From the NCBI RefSeq assembly GCF_036245475.1, contig NZ_BTPM01000001.1, forward strand, positions 1,612,001 to 1,676,000: a DNA stretch of 64,000 bases, in the 5' to 3' direction. Positions within the stretch are counted from its first letter, which is position 1; every line of letters starts with the position of its first letter. This DNA is from Vibrio sp. 10N (lineage in GTDB: Bacteria; Pseudomonadota; Gammaproteobacteria; Enterobacterales; Vibrionaceae). Positions 44,402-54,250 of this stretch are shown in pieces. Below the pieces are notes generated by a model, which saw nothing but the letters and a program-made list of their open reading frames with translations, ran no database searches and had not been told where the DNA came from. Both the position numbers and the translations under genes were made by a program.

Positions 44402-44872
44402 TTATTGAACACTTCTAAAATGCCAAAACGTTGACGCCCAGTACGGGTTATCTAAACGAGAAAGCACCACACCTTTTGATGTTGAAGCGTGCATAAACGT
44501 ATTGCCGCCTAAATATATTCCAACATGACGCGTCTTCCTACCGGTTTTAAAAAACACCAAATCACCACTTTGCGCGCTGTTATAGGCGACTTTCTCACCT
44601 ATTTTAACTTGCTGCGCTGTCGTTCGTGGTAATGAGACTGAATAGGCGTCTTGATAGACCGCTTGAACAAAGGCTGAACAGTCAACGCCGGAATAATTAG
44701 TCCCGCCTAAACGATATGGGACACCTTGCCATTTTTTATATTCAGCGAGGAAAGGCGCATTTTCTGGGGTATTGTAGTTTTGTCTTGTGTGTTCCGCTCG
44801 CTCTGGCTGGCTAGAACATGCCGATACGAAAGCTACCATACCATATAAAATCAATAATTTAACAACTTTCAT
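44402..44872 (-). CDS. nlpC: NlpC/P60 family lipoprotein endopeptidase
   Basis: A 156-residue lipoprotein that should cut peptide bonds in murein stem peptides. The lipobox is VSAC with C19, Ser at +2 (outer-membrane sorting). The catalytic triad is C65 in GVDCSAF, H116 in TRHVGIYL and H128 in FMHAS. Length and motif order match E. coli NlpC (154). It is read leftwards toward the DUF3802 gene and is transcribed alone. Confidence 0.93.
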   Translation of the reverse strand: MKVVKLLILYGMVAFVSACSSQPERAEHTRQNYNTPENAPFLAEYKKWQGVPYRLGGTNYSGVDCSAFVQAVYQDAYSVSLPRTTAQQVKIGEKVAYNSAQSGDLVFFKTGRKTRHVGIYLGGNTFMHASTSKGVVLSRLDNPYWASTFWHFRSVQ

Positions 44873-44991
44873 CTGTCACACTGCTTACATTTAAACGTAA
44901 TAAATATGTCATTAAGGATTACTAATATCCTGATAATTCTATACCAAGTTATTAAATAGTACGAACCTATTACTTATTTGGTTACCGTTTA

Positions 44992-47061
44992 ATGGATCAA
45001 CACGACGGATTGTTTATGAAAACCCCAGACAAGGGAAAACGCGCCATCTCTTTGATTCACTCTTTGAGTGCTATCTTTTTAACCATTATTCTAATTTTTG
45101 TAGGCGTGAGTGTGCTGAGCACCAATGGCCTTAATCAAGTTAAGCAACAGTTTGATAATTTATCAGAAAAAGCCCTTCCTCTTTCTCTTAATAATGCTGC
45201 ATTGACACAAGATGTGTTGGAACAAATAAAACTGCTTAACTACGGCACACGGCTTGACTCAACGGAAGAGTTAGAGCAAACCCGCCAACGTATCACGCAG
45301 CTTGTCGAGCAAAGTAATCACAAGATTGAAAACCTATTCGCCATTGCCTCGGATATGAGCAACGCTGTGACACCGGAGCAGCAAGAGCTCCTTGGGCAGA
45401 AAATTGTGCAACTTCAGAGAAGTACGCAAGCTATTTTGGCCTACCAGTCGCAAATACTGGCCATGGGGGCAGGTATCGATAAGGAAGTGGCCGGTTTTCG
45501 ATATGCCATCAGTACGCTTGGTCAAGAGATGAACCGAATCAGCTTGCTGTTTACACAAAACAATCCGTCTTCGGCGGATGCCGCTACACGAGTGGTGACG
45601 GCTGCCAGTTCTTTAGAGAGCGCATTTTTGATGCTGATGATGCAGACCGACCTGAAAAAGGCCAATGGTGAATATCGTCAGATGCGCAATCGTTATGCGA
45701 GCATCAACTTAGCTTACGATCAGTTTGAAGAATGGCATCCTGAAATCAGCGAATTTCCAAGCTTTACAGCGCCCTATGACATGGTGAAAGCAGGGTTTAA
45801 GCAAGACGGCGTGGTTCGTCAGATCATTGCGCGACTGGAGATTGCGACTAAGCAGCGTGAAGAGCTCGCCAAAGCAGCTGTACTGGCAAATGAGACCACG
45901 CAGATCTTGTCTGCCATTTCAACAACGGCAGAAGGGCTTATTGATGAGAGCCAATCTGTGGTGAACAACACCATTCAAACCAATATTTATACACTGCTCA
46001 TCACTACGGTTGTATTAGTGATGTTTGTTCTCGGGCTGTTCTTTGGGCTGCGTCGCTGGGTCAATCGTGCACTTAAGAATATTACTAGGCAGCTAAAGCG
46101 TTTGGTTGAGCACGACTTAACGGGCGTCGTAGAGCTTTCAGGCCCCTCGGAAATGCGTGATATTGCGAGAAAGTTGAATCGGGTGATTGAATCGACTCAT
46201 GATTCTATTGAGGTGGTCACACGTAACTGTGAAACCTTGTACCAAACTGCAGAAATCAGTCATGGCGCAGCAGAAGAGACGCGAAGCAGTTTGCGAGCGC
46301 AAAACGAATCTCTCGATAGTATGGTTGCGACAGTGAGTCAGTTGGAAGCGTCAATCAAAGAGATTGCGACGGTAACGACATCCTCATTCTCTGATTCACA
46401 GCAGGCAGAAGAGTTTGCCTCTCTGGGGCTAAAGGCGGTTGAAGAGAACCAGCAACGTTTGCATTCCCTTGAAACGACACTTGGAAACAATGAAGCCTCT
46501 ATGAATGAGCTGGATGGCAAAGTGAAGCAAATCCAAGAAATGGTCGATATGATCAGTGGTATTGCAGATAACACCAATTTATTAGCCCTCAACGCAGCCA
46601 TTGAAGCGGCACGAGCGGGAGAGATGGGACGTGGCTTTGCCGTTGTTGCGGATGAAGTACGAAAGCTTGCCAGCGATACTTCTGTGCAAACCACCAATAT
46701 CCGCCAGATGATGGCTGAGCTGATGCAGGCCGCCCAAGATTCGAGACAATCTGTTATTGATTCTCGAGCCGAGATGAATCACGCCCTTGATTCTAGTGAG
46801 CGAGTGAAAGCGTCGTTCTCAGATATTGCGCTGTCTGTGAATCATATTCGAGAGCGTGCTGAACAAGTTTCTGTCGCAACCGAAGAGCAAGAGCGAGCGA
46901 CCGCAGAAGTAGGGCGCGCTATTGTTCATGTTACCGACCAAGGCGACAACTCAAATATGCAGCTTGAGTCCATGGTTGAAAGTGCCGAGCAGGTGGCTGA
47001 TATCGCGGGCCACCAGCAAGCGATGCTTCACAAGTACGAACTCAATCGTCTAGCAGTGTGA
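44992..47061 (+). CDS. Methyl-accepting chemotaxis protein
   Basis: A 689-residue chemoreceptor. TM1 is at about residues 19-41, a helical periplasmic ligand domain runs to about 330, TM2 is near 331-350, a HAMP domain follows ([24 protein letters not shown]), then the signalling hairpin with [39 protein letters not shown]. No C-terminal NWETF-like CheR pentapeptide is present. The ligand domain is of the helical-bundle type and no ligand can be named. An in-frame ATG at 45016 could be the true start; neither has a strong ribosome-binding site. Confidence 0.9.
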   Translation: MDQHDGLFMKTPDKGKRAISLIHSLSAIFLTIILIFVGVSVLSTNGLNQVKQQFDNLSEKALPLSLNNAALTQDVLEQIKLLNYGTRLDSTEELEQTRQRITQLVEQSNHKIENLFAIASDMSNAVTPEQQELLGQKIVQLQRSTQAILAYQSQILAMGAGIDKEVAGFRYAISTLGQEMNRISLLFTQNNPSSADAATRVVTAASSLESAFLMLMMQTDLKKANGEYRQMRNRYASINLAYDQFEEWHPEISEFPSFTAPYDMVKAGFKQDGVVRQIIARLEIATKQREELAKAAVLANETTQILSAISTTAEGLIDESQSVVNNTIQTNIYTLLITTVVLVMFVLGLFFGLRRWVNRALKNITRQLKRLVEHDLTGVVELSGPSEMRDIARKLNRVIESTHDSIEVVTRNCETLYQTAEISHGAAEETRSSLRAQNESLDSMVATVSQLEASIKEIATVTTSSFSDSQQAEEFASLGLKAVEENQQRLHSLETTLGNNEASMNELDGKVKQIQEMVDMISGIADNTNLLALNAAIEAARAGEMGRGFAVVADEVRKLASDTSVQTTNIRQMMAELMQAAQDSRQSVIDSRAEMNHALDSSERVKASFSDIALSVNHIRERAEQVSVATEEQERATAEVGRAIVHVTDQGDNSNMQLESMVESAEQVADIAGHQQAMLHKYELNRLAV

Positions 47062-47094
47062 ACGAACAGCAGTTTAAATGAACAGCGGGTTAAA

Positions 47095-47895
47095 TTAGTT
47101 AGACTTGTAGTCGTTTCTAAAAGGCTGGGTAAGTAACTTATCCAGCCTTTGTTCGTTTTTAGCCGCAAATTCTGGAATGCCTATTTCCACCTTATCGTGT
47201 CCAAGCTCTGGCTGAGCGCGATAGGTGCCAAACCAGCGATCCCATACCGACAAGAAGAAGCCAAAGTTGGAGTGCGTTTCTTTGGGAATCACTGAGTGGT
47301 GAACTCGATGAAAGTCCGGTGTCACCACAACTTTTCGTAGTACTTTGTCTACGGCTAAAGGTAGCTTGGCATTGCTGTGGTTAAACATCGCGCTCGCATT
47401 AAGAACAATCTCAAACACCAATACCGCAATCGGTGGGACTCCAAGTGCCATTACGACACCAATTTTGATCCACATAGATAGAACGATTTCAATGGGGTGG
47501 AAGCGTGCCCCTGTGGTGACATCAATGTCTCTGTCGGCGTGATGCATGCGGTGTAATCGCCAAAGAATAGGCAGTCGATGGAACACGACATGCTGAAAGT
47601 AGATGACGCCATCAAGTAAGATGACACTGATTGGCAGTACGAGCCACAAGGGTAAGGCAAGGTAGTTGAAAAGCCCCACTTGATGTTCAGCCGCACGCAA
47701 GGATGCTTCAATCGCCAAAAGTGGCATGGCAACCGCTAAGGTTAAGGAGTTAAAGCCCACCAGCGCGAGATTGTTGCTCCAACGCAGCAAACGGCTGCGC
47801 GTTCGTGCCTTTCTTGGGGCTGCCCACTCCCAGGCAGCGCAGAGCACTAATACCGAAAGAAAGATCGCCAGGCGAATAGTGTCACTGTTTTCCAT
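47095..47895 (-). CDS. Sterol desaturase / fatty-acid hydroxylase family membrane protein
   Basis: A 266-residue membrane di-iron hydroxylase-like protein. Three or four hydrophobic segments alternate with histidine boxes: HRLPILWRLHRMHHADRDID, the GARFHPIE block, and PDFHRVHHS. Family members hydroxylate or desaturate lipids in the membrane. The start at 47895 (MENSDTIRL) is chosen because GGAAA is upstream; the longer open frame includes the promoter of the divergent tapT. Substrate unknown. Confidence 0.87.
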   Translation of the reverse strand: MENSDTIRLAIFLSVLVLCAAWEWAAPRKARTRSRLLRWSNNLALVGFNSLTLAVAMPLLAIEASLRAAEHQVGLFNYLALPLWLVLPISVILLDGVIYFQHVVFHRLPILWRLHRMHHADRDIDVTTGARFHPIEIVLSMWIKIGVVMALGVPPIAVLVFEIVLNASAMFNHSNAKLPLAVDKVLRKVVVTPDFHRVHHSVIPKETHSNFGFFLSVWDRWFGTYRAQPELGHDKVEIGIPEFAAKNEQRLDKLLTQPFRNDYKSN

Positions 47896-47964
47896 TGCTG
47901 TTGAGTTTCCTTTTACTAACGTACGTTGGCAGAGTAGAATCCCGCCACCTTTTGTCAAAGTACC

Positions 47965-48726
47965 ATGATTATGAGACGCCACGCCTTCCACGCTATGTAT
48001 GATGAGCGACTTGCCGCAGCCACCAAACCCTTCAACGCCCGCGGTGCAAAAGTTGAACGTTGTAAAACCTGCCAAATCGCCAAGCAATACTGTATCTGCG
48101 AGCACCAACCCGCACCGAACCTTGATATTGCAGTCATGCTGCTGGTCTCTGATGCAGAGATTTTAAAGCCAAGCAATACTGGTCGTCTAATACTTGATAC
48201 GGTTGAGCAAGGCTATGCGTTTCCTTGGCATCGTACCGAACCAAATGCAGACATGTTGGCGGTGTTAAATGATGAGACCTTACAGCCGATTATAATCTTT
48301 CCAGAAGAATATGTTGATGACAAAACACGTGTTCTAGAAATGGCTGAGCAAACTGAGTCAAACACGCTTCTACCTGAGGGTAAAAAGCCTCTGTTTATCT
48401 TTTTGGATGGCAGCTGGCGAGAAGCACGAAGAATGTTTCGCAAGTCTCCTTATCTCGATAAATTCCCGGTTTGTTCGATCAAACCAGAAGCGGTGTCGAA
48501 CTACGTAATGCGCAAGTCTGAGAATGAAGACCACCTAGCGACCGCAGAAGTGGCCAGTTTGGTGTTTGAGCAATTTGGCGAACAGAAAACCGCCAATACA
48601 CTTGCACTTTGGTTTGCCGCTTTTCGTGAAAGCTATATGTTGAGTAAGACTCGCTTCTCCTCCGATCTGACCCGTCCTGAGTTAAATAATTTCATAGCTC
48701 TAATAAAAAACGAGACGTTGCTCTAA
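47965..48726 (+). CDS. tapT: tRNA-uridine aminocarboxypropyltransferase (DTW domain)
   Basis: A 253-residue DTW-domain enzyme that transfers the aminocarboxypropyl group of SAM to U47 of tRNA to make acp3U. Visible marks: four Cys in KVERCKTCQIAKQYCICEH for zinc, NTGRLILDTV, LFIFLDGSWREARRMFRKSPYL (the DTW motif appears here as DGSW), SKTRF near the end. Size matches E. coli TapT/YfiP. It is divergent from the hydroxylase-like gene. Confidence 0.9.
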   Translation: MIMRRHAFHAMYDERLAAATKPFNARGAKVERCKTCQIAKQYCICEHQPAPNLDIAVMLLVSDAEILKPSNTGRLILDTVEQGYAFPWHRTEPNADMLAVLNDETLQPIIIFPEEYVDDKTRVLEMAEQTESNTLLPEGKKPLFIFLDGSWREARRMFRKSPYLDKFPVCSIKPEAVSNYVMRKSENEDHLATAEVASLVFEQFGEQKTANTLALWFAAFRESYMLSKTRFSSDLTRPELNNFIALIKNETLL

Positions 48727-48878
48727 TAGTGCCCATTAAGGTGACGACTTGTTAACCAAGCGGTGCAAGCAAAGGTATAAATTGGGGCTGCATCACGGTT
48801 TGAGGGGGTAGGGATATGGATAATGCCATCAGTTATTCTATTTTTTCGCCTCGGATTGGGGTTTCAAGGAGAGTTTTC

Positions 48879-49787
48879 ATGTATTACGGCTTTGACGTCG
48901 GCGGCACAAAAATTGAGTTTGGTGCTTTCAACGAAAAACTAGAACGTGTAGCAACAGAGCGCGTTCCAACACCAGTTGATGATTATCAAGTACTGTTAGA
49001 TACGATTGCAGGCTTGGTAGCCAAATACGATGCAGAGTTCGGTACAGAGGGTAAAGTTGGTCTAGGTCTACCAGGTATGGAAGATGCGGATGATGGCACA
49101 GTACTTACCGTTAACGTTGCTTGTGCGAAAGGCAAGCCGCTACGCCGTGATCTAGAAGCGCTAATTGGCCGCCAAGTAAAAATTGAGAACGACGCAAACT
49201 GTTTTGCTCTGTCTGAAGCATGGGATGATGAATTGCAAGACGCGCCATCAGTACTGGGCTTGATCCTAGGTACGGGTTTTGGCGGTGGCTTTGTTTACGA
49301 AGGTAAAGTCTTCTCTGGCCGCAACAATGTAGCTGGTGAGTTAGGCCACATGCGTTTGCCTATCGATGCTTGGTTCCATCTAGGCGACAACCCACCTTTA
49401 CTTCAGTGTGGCTGTGGTAAAAAAGGCTGTCTGGATAATTATCTATCTGGCCGTGGCTTTGAGCTGCTTTACACGCACTATTACGGCGAGAGCAAGAAAG
49501 CGATCGATATCATTAAAGCGCGTGAAGCAGGCGATGCCGATGCGACAGAGTTCGTTGACATGTTTATGGAACTGCTAGCAATCTGCTTTGCAAACCTATT
49601 TACTGCTAACGATCCACACGTTGTTACTTTAGGTGGCGGTCTTTCTAACTTCGAACTTATCTACGAAGAGATGCCAAAGCGTGTACCTAAGTACCTGCTC
49701 TCTGTGGCCAAGTGTCCAAAGATTGTGAAAGCGAAACACGGCGATTCAGGCGGCGTTCGCGGCGCTGCATTCTTGAACATCAAGTAA
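48879..49787 (+). CDS. nagK: N-acetyl-D-glucosamine kinase (ROK family)
   Basis: A 302-residue sugar kinase that phosphorylates GlcNAc from chitin or murein turnover. [17 protein letters not shown] is the phosphate loop, [14 protein letters not shown] and [17 protein letters not shown] are ROK marks, and the zinc site is [15 protein letters not shown]. The start at 48879 has AAGGAGAG eight bases upstream; an earlier in-frame ATG at 48816 adds 21 residues with no homology. Length matches E. coli NagK (303). A strong terminator follows. Confidence 0.94.
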   Translation: MYYGFDVGGTKIEFGAFNEKLERVATERVPTPVDDYQVLLDTIAGLVAKYDAEFGTEGKVGLGLPGMEDADDGTVLTVNVACAKGKPLRRDLEALIGRQVKIENDANCFALSEAWDDELQDAPSVLGLILGTGFGGGFVYEGKVFSGRNNVAGELGHMRLPIDAWFHLGDNPPLLQCGCGKKGCLDNYLSGRGFELLYTHYYGESKKAIDIIKAREAGDADATEFVDMFMELLAICFANLFTANDPHVVTLGGGLSNFELIYEEMPKRVPKYLLSVAKCPKIVKAKHGDSGGVRGAAFLNIK

Positions 49788-49824
49788 TTGCTACTGTTTA
49801 AGTAGGATTGGCAATGAGTTGAGT

Positions 49825-49856
49825 AAGGCGACCCAGTGGGTCGCCTTTTCTGTTTT
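49825..49856 (+). terminator. Rho-independent terminator after nagK
   Basis: AAGGCGACCC and GGGTCGCCTT enclose a three-base loop, followed by TTTTCTGTTTT. Confidence 0.9.
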
Positions 49857-49891
49857 AGGCTGGAGTTGTCGCCAAAGCGAAAGTGATCTAT

Positions 49892-49920
49892 CATTTGATA
49901 TGTTAAGACTGTATCAAATG
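49892..49920. promoter_or_regulatory. Operator-like inverted repeat of the Xre/RES module
   Basis: CATTTGATA, 11 bases, TATCAAATG: a perfect nine-base dyad ending nine bases before the antitoxin start. Xre-type antitoxins repress their own operon through such palindromes, so this is the likely operator. Transcribed, it would also form a hairpin over the ribosome-binding region. Confidence 0.65.
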
Positions 49921-49929
49921 GTGAGTTAA

Positions 49930-50373
49930 ATGAGTGCTTCAGCTAAATTCGTTCCTTCTCGTTCACAGGCTAGCTTTTGGTCGCAGATTGGCGTGCCTCC
50001 AAGAGGACGCAAACTCTATGAAGCGATAGAAGCAGGCTTCGACTTCTCGACTTATCAAAAGCTCGCGACGGCGACGGGTATCGAGAGAAAAGAGCTCGCT
50101 CGTATCACCAACATCAAAAGCGCAACGCTAAGCCGCCGAGCAAAGGATGGTAAATTCTCTTCAGATGAAAGTGACAGGCTTTACCGATATGCAGAAGTCT
50201 ACAATGCGTCACTGCGCTTGTTTGAGAACAACAAAATCAAAGCGTTTCAGTGGATGCACAACCCAGTCAAGGCATTGGGATATATAGCGCCTAGTGACAT
50301 GTTGAAAACCAGTGCTGAAACCGAAGAAGTATTGAGCGTCATTGGCCGCCTCGAGCATGGCGTGTTCAACTAA
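49930..50373 (+). CDS. Xre/MbcA/ParS-type antitoxin (DUF2384)
   Basis: A 147-residue antitoxin. The N-terminal half holds a helix-turn-helix (KLATATGIERKELARITNIKSATLSRRAKDGKF, about residues 41-75) and the C-terminal half the toxin-binding MbcA/ParS region (ESDRLYRYAEVYNASLRLFEN, then WMHNPVKALGYIAPSDML). It should neutralise the RES protein and repress the operon. It shares one base with the toxin gene (TAATG). There is no clear ribosome-binding site beyond GGTGAG. Confidence 0.88.
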   Translation: MSASAKFVPSRSQASFWSQIGVPPRGRKLYEAIEAGFDFSTYQKLATATGIERKELARITNIKSATLSRRAKDGKFSSDESDRLYRYAEVYNASLRLFENNKIKAFQWMHNPVKALGYIAPSDMLKTSAETEEVLSVIGRLEHGVFN

Positions 50374-50843
50374 TGCAGTTGTATCGAATCGTAAAGAGAA
50401 AGTTCGCGACAAGCATTGAGCAAGTTTTTGATGGTGAGGGAGCAAGGCGTTATGGCGGTCGATGGAATTCGACAGGCACACGATGTGTGTATCTCGCGAC
50501 GTCCGAGTCTTTAGCGATTTTAGAAGTACTAGTGCACCTCAATGACTCTGAGCTACTCAATGACTATGAGCTGTATTGCATTGATGTGGACGATAGTGCG
50601 ATCATCGAACTTGATCAAAGTTATTTACCTGATGATTGGCAAGAAGATCCGGCGCCGGCCTCAACAGCGCAAATTGGTGATGAATGGATAGCCAGTGATA
50701 TAAGTCTTTGCCTTAAAATTCCATCAACTATCGTACCGAGAGAGTTCAATTGTCTGCTAAATCTCGCTCATCCTGATTTTAACTTAGAGAAACTTAACGT
50801 TGTTAAGCTTAGCTTTGAACCGGATCCTCGTTTGGCTGGTTAA
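50373..50843 (+). CDS. RES-domain toxin (NAD+-degrading)
   Basis: A 156-residue RES-domain protein. Conserved residues are visible: GARRYGGRWNSTGTRCVYLATSESLAILEVLVH with R30, Y40 and E51 that line the active pocket in the family, and the end TIVPREFNCLLNLAHPDF. RES toxins such as MbcT break down NAD+ and stop growth. Length is typical. The last bases and the region after the stop run into a 15-base tandem repeat. Confidence 0.9.
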   Translation: MQLYRIVKRKFATSIEQVFDGEGARRYGGRWNSTGTRCVYLATSESLAILEVLVHLNDSELLNDYELYCIDVDDSAIIELDQSYLPDDWQEDPAPASTAQIGDEWIASDISLCLKIPSTIVPREFNCLLNLAHPDFNLEKLNVVKLSFEPDPRLAG

Positions 50844-50903
50844 GGAAATCAAGGTTCAGGAAATCAAGGCTGAGACAATCAAGGTTGAGTTAATCGAGGT
50901 TAA
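50844..50903 (+). repeat. Four 15-bp tandem repeats across convergent gene ends
   Basis: Four head-to-tail copies of a 15-base unit, consensus GGAAATCAAGGTTGA, starting directly after the RES toxin stop. Copies 1 and 2 differ by two bases, copies 3 and 4 are more diverged. The last copy contains the stop and final two codons of yegS on the other strand. Confidence 0.85.
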
Positions 50904-51795
50904 GTACTACGGGACTGTGAGCCGGAAGCACCAGCTTAATGGCGTTTGGAAGCACACTGAATTTGATGCGCTTTGATGTTAGTGGTTCACCATCGAGATT
51001 CACTGGCATCACTGAGTCAGAAATCCACTCCAATGTTTTCACTTGGTTTCGTTTTACAAACGTGCCACTAAACTCTGGTTGTTGCAGCAGTTCGTCAACC
51101 ACCGCTGCAATATCACTAGGTGCAAACTCCTCTAATGAAACTACGTCAAGCAGTCCATCATTGAGCATGGCGTTGGGTGATAAAGGCTGACCACCGCCTG
51201 CCATTCTGCCGTTACATACAGCGCCGACGACAACGTGACTGTCTACTTCCTTGCCGTCATACAATACTCTGCCGCTAAAAGGCTGAAAGTTAATCGCTTG
51301 AACAAGTCCTGCAAGTGTATAAGCGCCACCGCCTAAAAAGTTTTTAAGAGCCACGGGGGTGTTTGCCGTGACTTGTGCGCCAAATCCGGCCGTGGCGATA
51401 TTAATGAAGTGTCTTTCATTGGCGGATGCAGCGTCGATAAACGTGGCTTGGCCGGTAAGTGCTAGATGCAGCGCATCATAAGCGGAGAGAGTTGGAATTT
51501 CACAGGCTGTGGCAAAGTCGTTAGCCGTACCAAGTGGTAGGACGGCTAATTCGATATGAGAGAGATTCTGCTTGAGCAGGGCATCGACCACTTCATTGAT
51601 GGTACCGTCACCGCCGCCAGCGATGAGGCGAGTGACACCCTCAGCACCAGCTTCTTGTACTAACCTTTCAATGTCTCCGCCTTCCCACGTCACGCGAACC
51701 TCAAGCTGATGCCCTTGTTCTCGAAGTTGATAGACCGCTTCTCGAATGTCTTCTTGAGCAGCTTTTTTACCGTTTAGCAGTAGGCGGATGGTCAT
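50890..51795 (-). CDS. yegS: Lipid kinase YegS (diacylglycerol kinase family)
   Basis: A 301-residue cytoplasmic kinase of the DAGK catalytic family. RLIAGGGDGTINEVVDALL is the nucleotide-binding GGDGT motif (about residues 56-74), and LAVLPLGTANDFATA the second conserved block; LSPNAMLNDGLLDVV is the metal/lipid-site segment. YegS phosphorylates phosphatidylglycerol in vitro. The C-terminus ends within the 15-base repeat array, so its last residues are repeat-derived. AAGGAAAGA precedes the ATG. Confidence 0.93.
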   Translation of the reverse strand: MTIRLLLNGKKAAQEDIREAVYQLREQGHQLEVRVTWEGGDIERLVQEAGAEGVTRLIAGGGDGTINEVVDALLKQNLSHIELAVLPLGTANDFATACEIPTLSAYDALHLALTGQATFIDAASANERHFINIATAGFGAQVTANTPVALKNFLGGGAYTLAGLVQAINFQPFSGRVLYDGKEVDSHVVVGAVCNGRMAGGGQPLSPNAMLNDGLLDVVSLEEFAPSDIAAVVDELLQQPEFSGTFVKRNQVKTLEWISDSVMPVNLDGEPLTSKRIKFSVLPNAIKLVLPAHSPVVLNLD

Positions 51796-51848
51796 GTTCT
51801 TTCCTTAAAACAGCAAGTTAGCACTGAGTGCAGCGAGAATACGAAAAA

Positions 51849-52652
51849 CTATAGCACAAATTTCTCAATCGCTTTTGCTACACCGTCTTCATCATTACTG
51901 TCTGTGATGTAATCGGCAATCGTTTTGGTCGCGTCCATTGCATTCGCCATCGCGACACCTTTACCTGCAAACTTGATCATGTGATGGTCGTTTTCGGCAT
52001 CACCAAAGCACATGGTTTGTTCATAAGGAATACCTAGGTGATCGGCTATGACTTTAACCCCTTCACCTTTATTGCTGAGTGGGTTTAAGAACTCTAAGAA
52101 GAATGGGGCACTTTGAACGATGGTGTAGTCATCGTGATACGATGCGTCAATCTTAGCGATACCCTCAGTGAGTTTGCTCGGCTCGCCAACAATCATCGCT
52201 TTAATGATTTCATGGTCATCTTCTAAACGTTCAAAATCATAAACAGTGAAGTCGAGCTTATTGATTTCTGCTTCGTGGTCGGTATATGGGTTAGCTTCTG
52301 TGGTAATCAATCCGATCTGCGTGCTGAACGCGTGGCAGTGCAGCCCTAAGTCGTTTGCAAGGCTAGCAATGCGCTTAGCATCTTTACCCGTTAGTGGCTG
52401 CTCGTGAAGCTTTTCACCACTTGCGACTTTTTCTACATAGGTGCCATTGAAGTGAATAACAAAGTCGTCTTGCTCTGTTAAACCTAATTCTACAAGTGCG
52501 TCCTTCATACCGTTAAGTGGCCTACCAGAAGCCAGAACGACTGTAACGCCTTTGTCTTTAGCAGCAGCGATGGCTTGTTTAGTACGAGGGGTGATGTTTT
52601 TATCGGATGTGAGTAGGGTTCCATCCATATCGATAGCGATGAGTTTGTACAC
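51849..52652 (-). CDS. yidA: Cof-type HAD sugar phosphatase YidA
   Basis: A 267-residue HAD-IIB phosphatase. Motif I is DMDGTLL at residues 8-14, motif II VLASGRP, motif III K near GEGVKVIADHLG and motif IV CFGDAENDHHMI. The sequence QSAPFFLEFLNPLSNKGEGV is close to E. coli YidA, which hydrolyses sugar phosphates such as erythrose 4-phosphate. GTAAGTCACGTG precedes the ATG with a weak ribosome-binding site. It lies 53 bases upstream of yegS and may be co-transcribed with it. Confidence 0.92.
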   Translation of the reverse strand: MYKLIAIDMDGTLLTSDKNITPRTKQAIAAAKDKGVTVVLASGRPLNGMKDALVELGLTEQDDFVIHFNGTYVEKVASGEKLHEQPLTGKDAKRIASLANDLGLHCHAFSTQIGLITTEANPYTDHEAEINKLDFTVYDFERLEDDHEIIKAMIVGEPSKLTEGIAKIDASYHDDYTIVQSAPFFLEFLNPLSNKGEGVKVIADHLGIPYEQTMCFGDAENDHHMIKFAGKGVAMANAMDATKTIADYITDSNDEDGVAKAIEKFVL

Positions 52653-52801
52653 GTGACTTACCTAAAAAAGAAATAAAACAAAACCGCATCAGAATAGGGA
52701 AATTAGCCGTAGACTGCCAGTGATTTTGTCGTCCGGTTAATGTTGAATTTCTAGCGCGCATCCTTTAAGGTCTGCTCATCTTACATAAATGGCAAAATTT
52801 A

Positions 52802-53482
52802 ATGAGCGGTAAACAATTCAAGATCAATGAGATGTTTGAAACCATTCAAGGCGAGGGCGTGTACACAGGCGTTCCGGCGGTATTCATTCGTCTTCAGATC
52901 TGTAATGTGGGTTGTGCGTGGTGTGATACCAAGCAGACCTGGGAAGCAAAGCAAGAAGATGAGCGCACGTTCGGCGAAATCATTACTAAGCAAGGCGACA
53001 GCCCGACTTGGAGTGATGTCAGCGCCGATGAGATCGTTGCTATGTATCGAGCCCAGGGCTTTACAGCGAAACATATTGTCATTACTGGTGGTGAGCCTTG
53101 CGAATATGACTTAACGCCGCTTTGTGAGGCGTTTGAGGCTATCGATGCTCGTTGCCAAATCGAGACCAGTGGTACGTCTGAAGTTAGAGTCACTGATAAT
53201 ACTTGGGTGACAGTGTCACCTAAAATTGCAATGAAAGGTAAACGCGAAGTACTTACCTCAGCGCTAGAGCGTGCAAACGAAATTAAACACCCAGTGGCGA
53301 CGGATAAGAACATTGAACAGCTTGATGAGCTGCTTGACGGTGTCGCATTGAAGCCGGATGTCGTGATTGCACTGCAGCCAATTAGCCAGAAGCCGCGTGC
53401 GACTGAACTTTGTATGAGCACGTGTATCGCGCGCAACTGGCGTTTGTCGGTACAAACTCATAAATACTTAAATATTGCATAA
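52802..53482 (+). CDS. queE: 7-carboxy-7-deazaguanine synthase
   Basis: A 226-residue radical-SAM enzyme in queuosine synthesis, converting 6-carboxytetrahydropterin to 7-carboxy-7-deazaguanine. The iron-sulphur motif [10 protein letters not shown] (CxxxCxxC) follows [14 protein letters not shown], and [21 protein letters not shown] is the SAM-binding GGE block. A preQ1 riboswitch was looked for upstream and not seen. queC follows with a short gap. Confidence 0.95.
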   Translation: MSGKQFKINEMFETIQGEGVYTGVPAVFIRLQICNVGCAWCDTKQTWEAKQEDERTFGEIITKQGDSPTWSDVSADEIVAMYRAQGFTAKHIVITGGEPCEYDLTPLCEAFEAIDARCQIETSGTSEVRVTDNTWVTVSPKIAMKGKREVLTSALERANEIKHPVATDKNIEQLDELLDGVALKPDVVIALQPISQKPRATELCMSTCIARNWRLSVQTHKYLNIA

Positions 53483-53502
53483 CACCCAAGATGGAGATGG
53501 TA

Positions 53503-54189
53503 ATGAAGAAGGCAGTAGTAGTTTTTAGTGGTGGCCAAGACTCGACCACGTGTTTGGTGCAAGCATTAAAAGAGTATGACGAAGTACACGCAATCACGTT
53601 CGATTACGGTCAGAGACACAAGCTAGAAATCGAAGTGGCACAAGCTTTGACAGAAAAGCTTGGCGTAAAAGCACACAAAGTGATGGATGTAGGTCTGCTC
53701 AATGAATTGGCCATCAGCTCACTGACACGTGATGACATTCCAGTCTCTCACGAGCTGCAAGAAAACGGCTTACCAAACTCGTTTGTTCCGGGTCGTAATA
53801 TTCTGTTTTTAACCCTAGCCGGCATTTACGCCTATCAAATTGGCGCTTCAGCGGTCATCACAGGTGTATGTGAAACCGACTTCTCTGGCTATCCTGACTG
53901 TCGTAATGACTTTATTAAGGCAATGAACACTGCCTTAGTGCAAGGCATGGACAGAGAGCTGGATATCGTTACGCCGCTAATGTGGCTAGATAAAGCCGAG
54001 ACATGGGCGCTGGCTGATAAGTATGATGCGCTAGAGCTTGTTCGTAACGAGACGCTGACGTGTTATAACGGCATTATTGGCGATGGCTGTGGTGATTGTC
54101 CGTCATGTGAGCTGCGAGCCAATGGCCTCAACCATTACCTCGATAATCAGCAAGCGGTGATGCAATCACTAAGCGAGAAATCAAACTAA
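53503..54189 (+). CDS. queC: 7-cyano-7-deazaguanine synthase
   Basis: A 228-residue ATP-dependent enzyme that makes preQ0 from the QueE product. [15 protein letters not shown] is the PP-loop; [17 protein letters not shown] is conserved; the zinc site is [13 protein letters not shown]. The ATG at 53503 is chosen over two earlier in-frame ATGs because GGAGATG gives the right spacing. With queE it forms a two-gene operon ended by a terminator. Confidence 0.96.
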   Translation: MKKAVVVFSGGQDSTTCLVQALKEYDEVHAITFDYGQRHKLEIEVAQALTEKLGVKAHKVMDVGLLNELAISSLTRDDIPVSHELQENGLPNSFVPGRNILFLTLAGIYAYQIGASAVITGVCETDFSGYPDCRNDFIKAMNTALVQGMDRELDIVTPLMWLDKAETWALADKYDALELVRNETLTCYNGIIGDGCGDCPSCELRANGLNHYLDNQQAVMQSLSEKSN

Positions 54190-54214
54190 AAAGAGGCGCA
54201 TTATGCGCCTCTTT
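54190..54214 (+). terminator. Terminator after queEC
   Basis: AAAGAGGCGCA and TGCGCCTCTTT enclose a three-base loop directly after the queC stop; the T-run lies partly in the stem, and the hairpin is followed by GTTATC. Confidence 0.85.
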
Positions 54215-54250
54215 GTTATCTATCAACGTATTAAAACGGTAGAGTGTGGA

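Noticed and set aside
52653..52801. preQ1 riboswitch before queE
   Set aside because: No type I or II preQ1 aptamer pattern was found in the 149 bases before the start.
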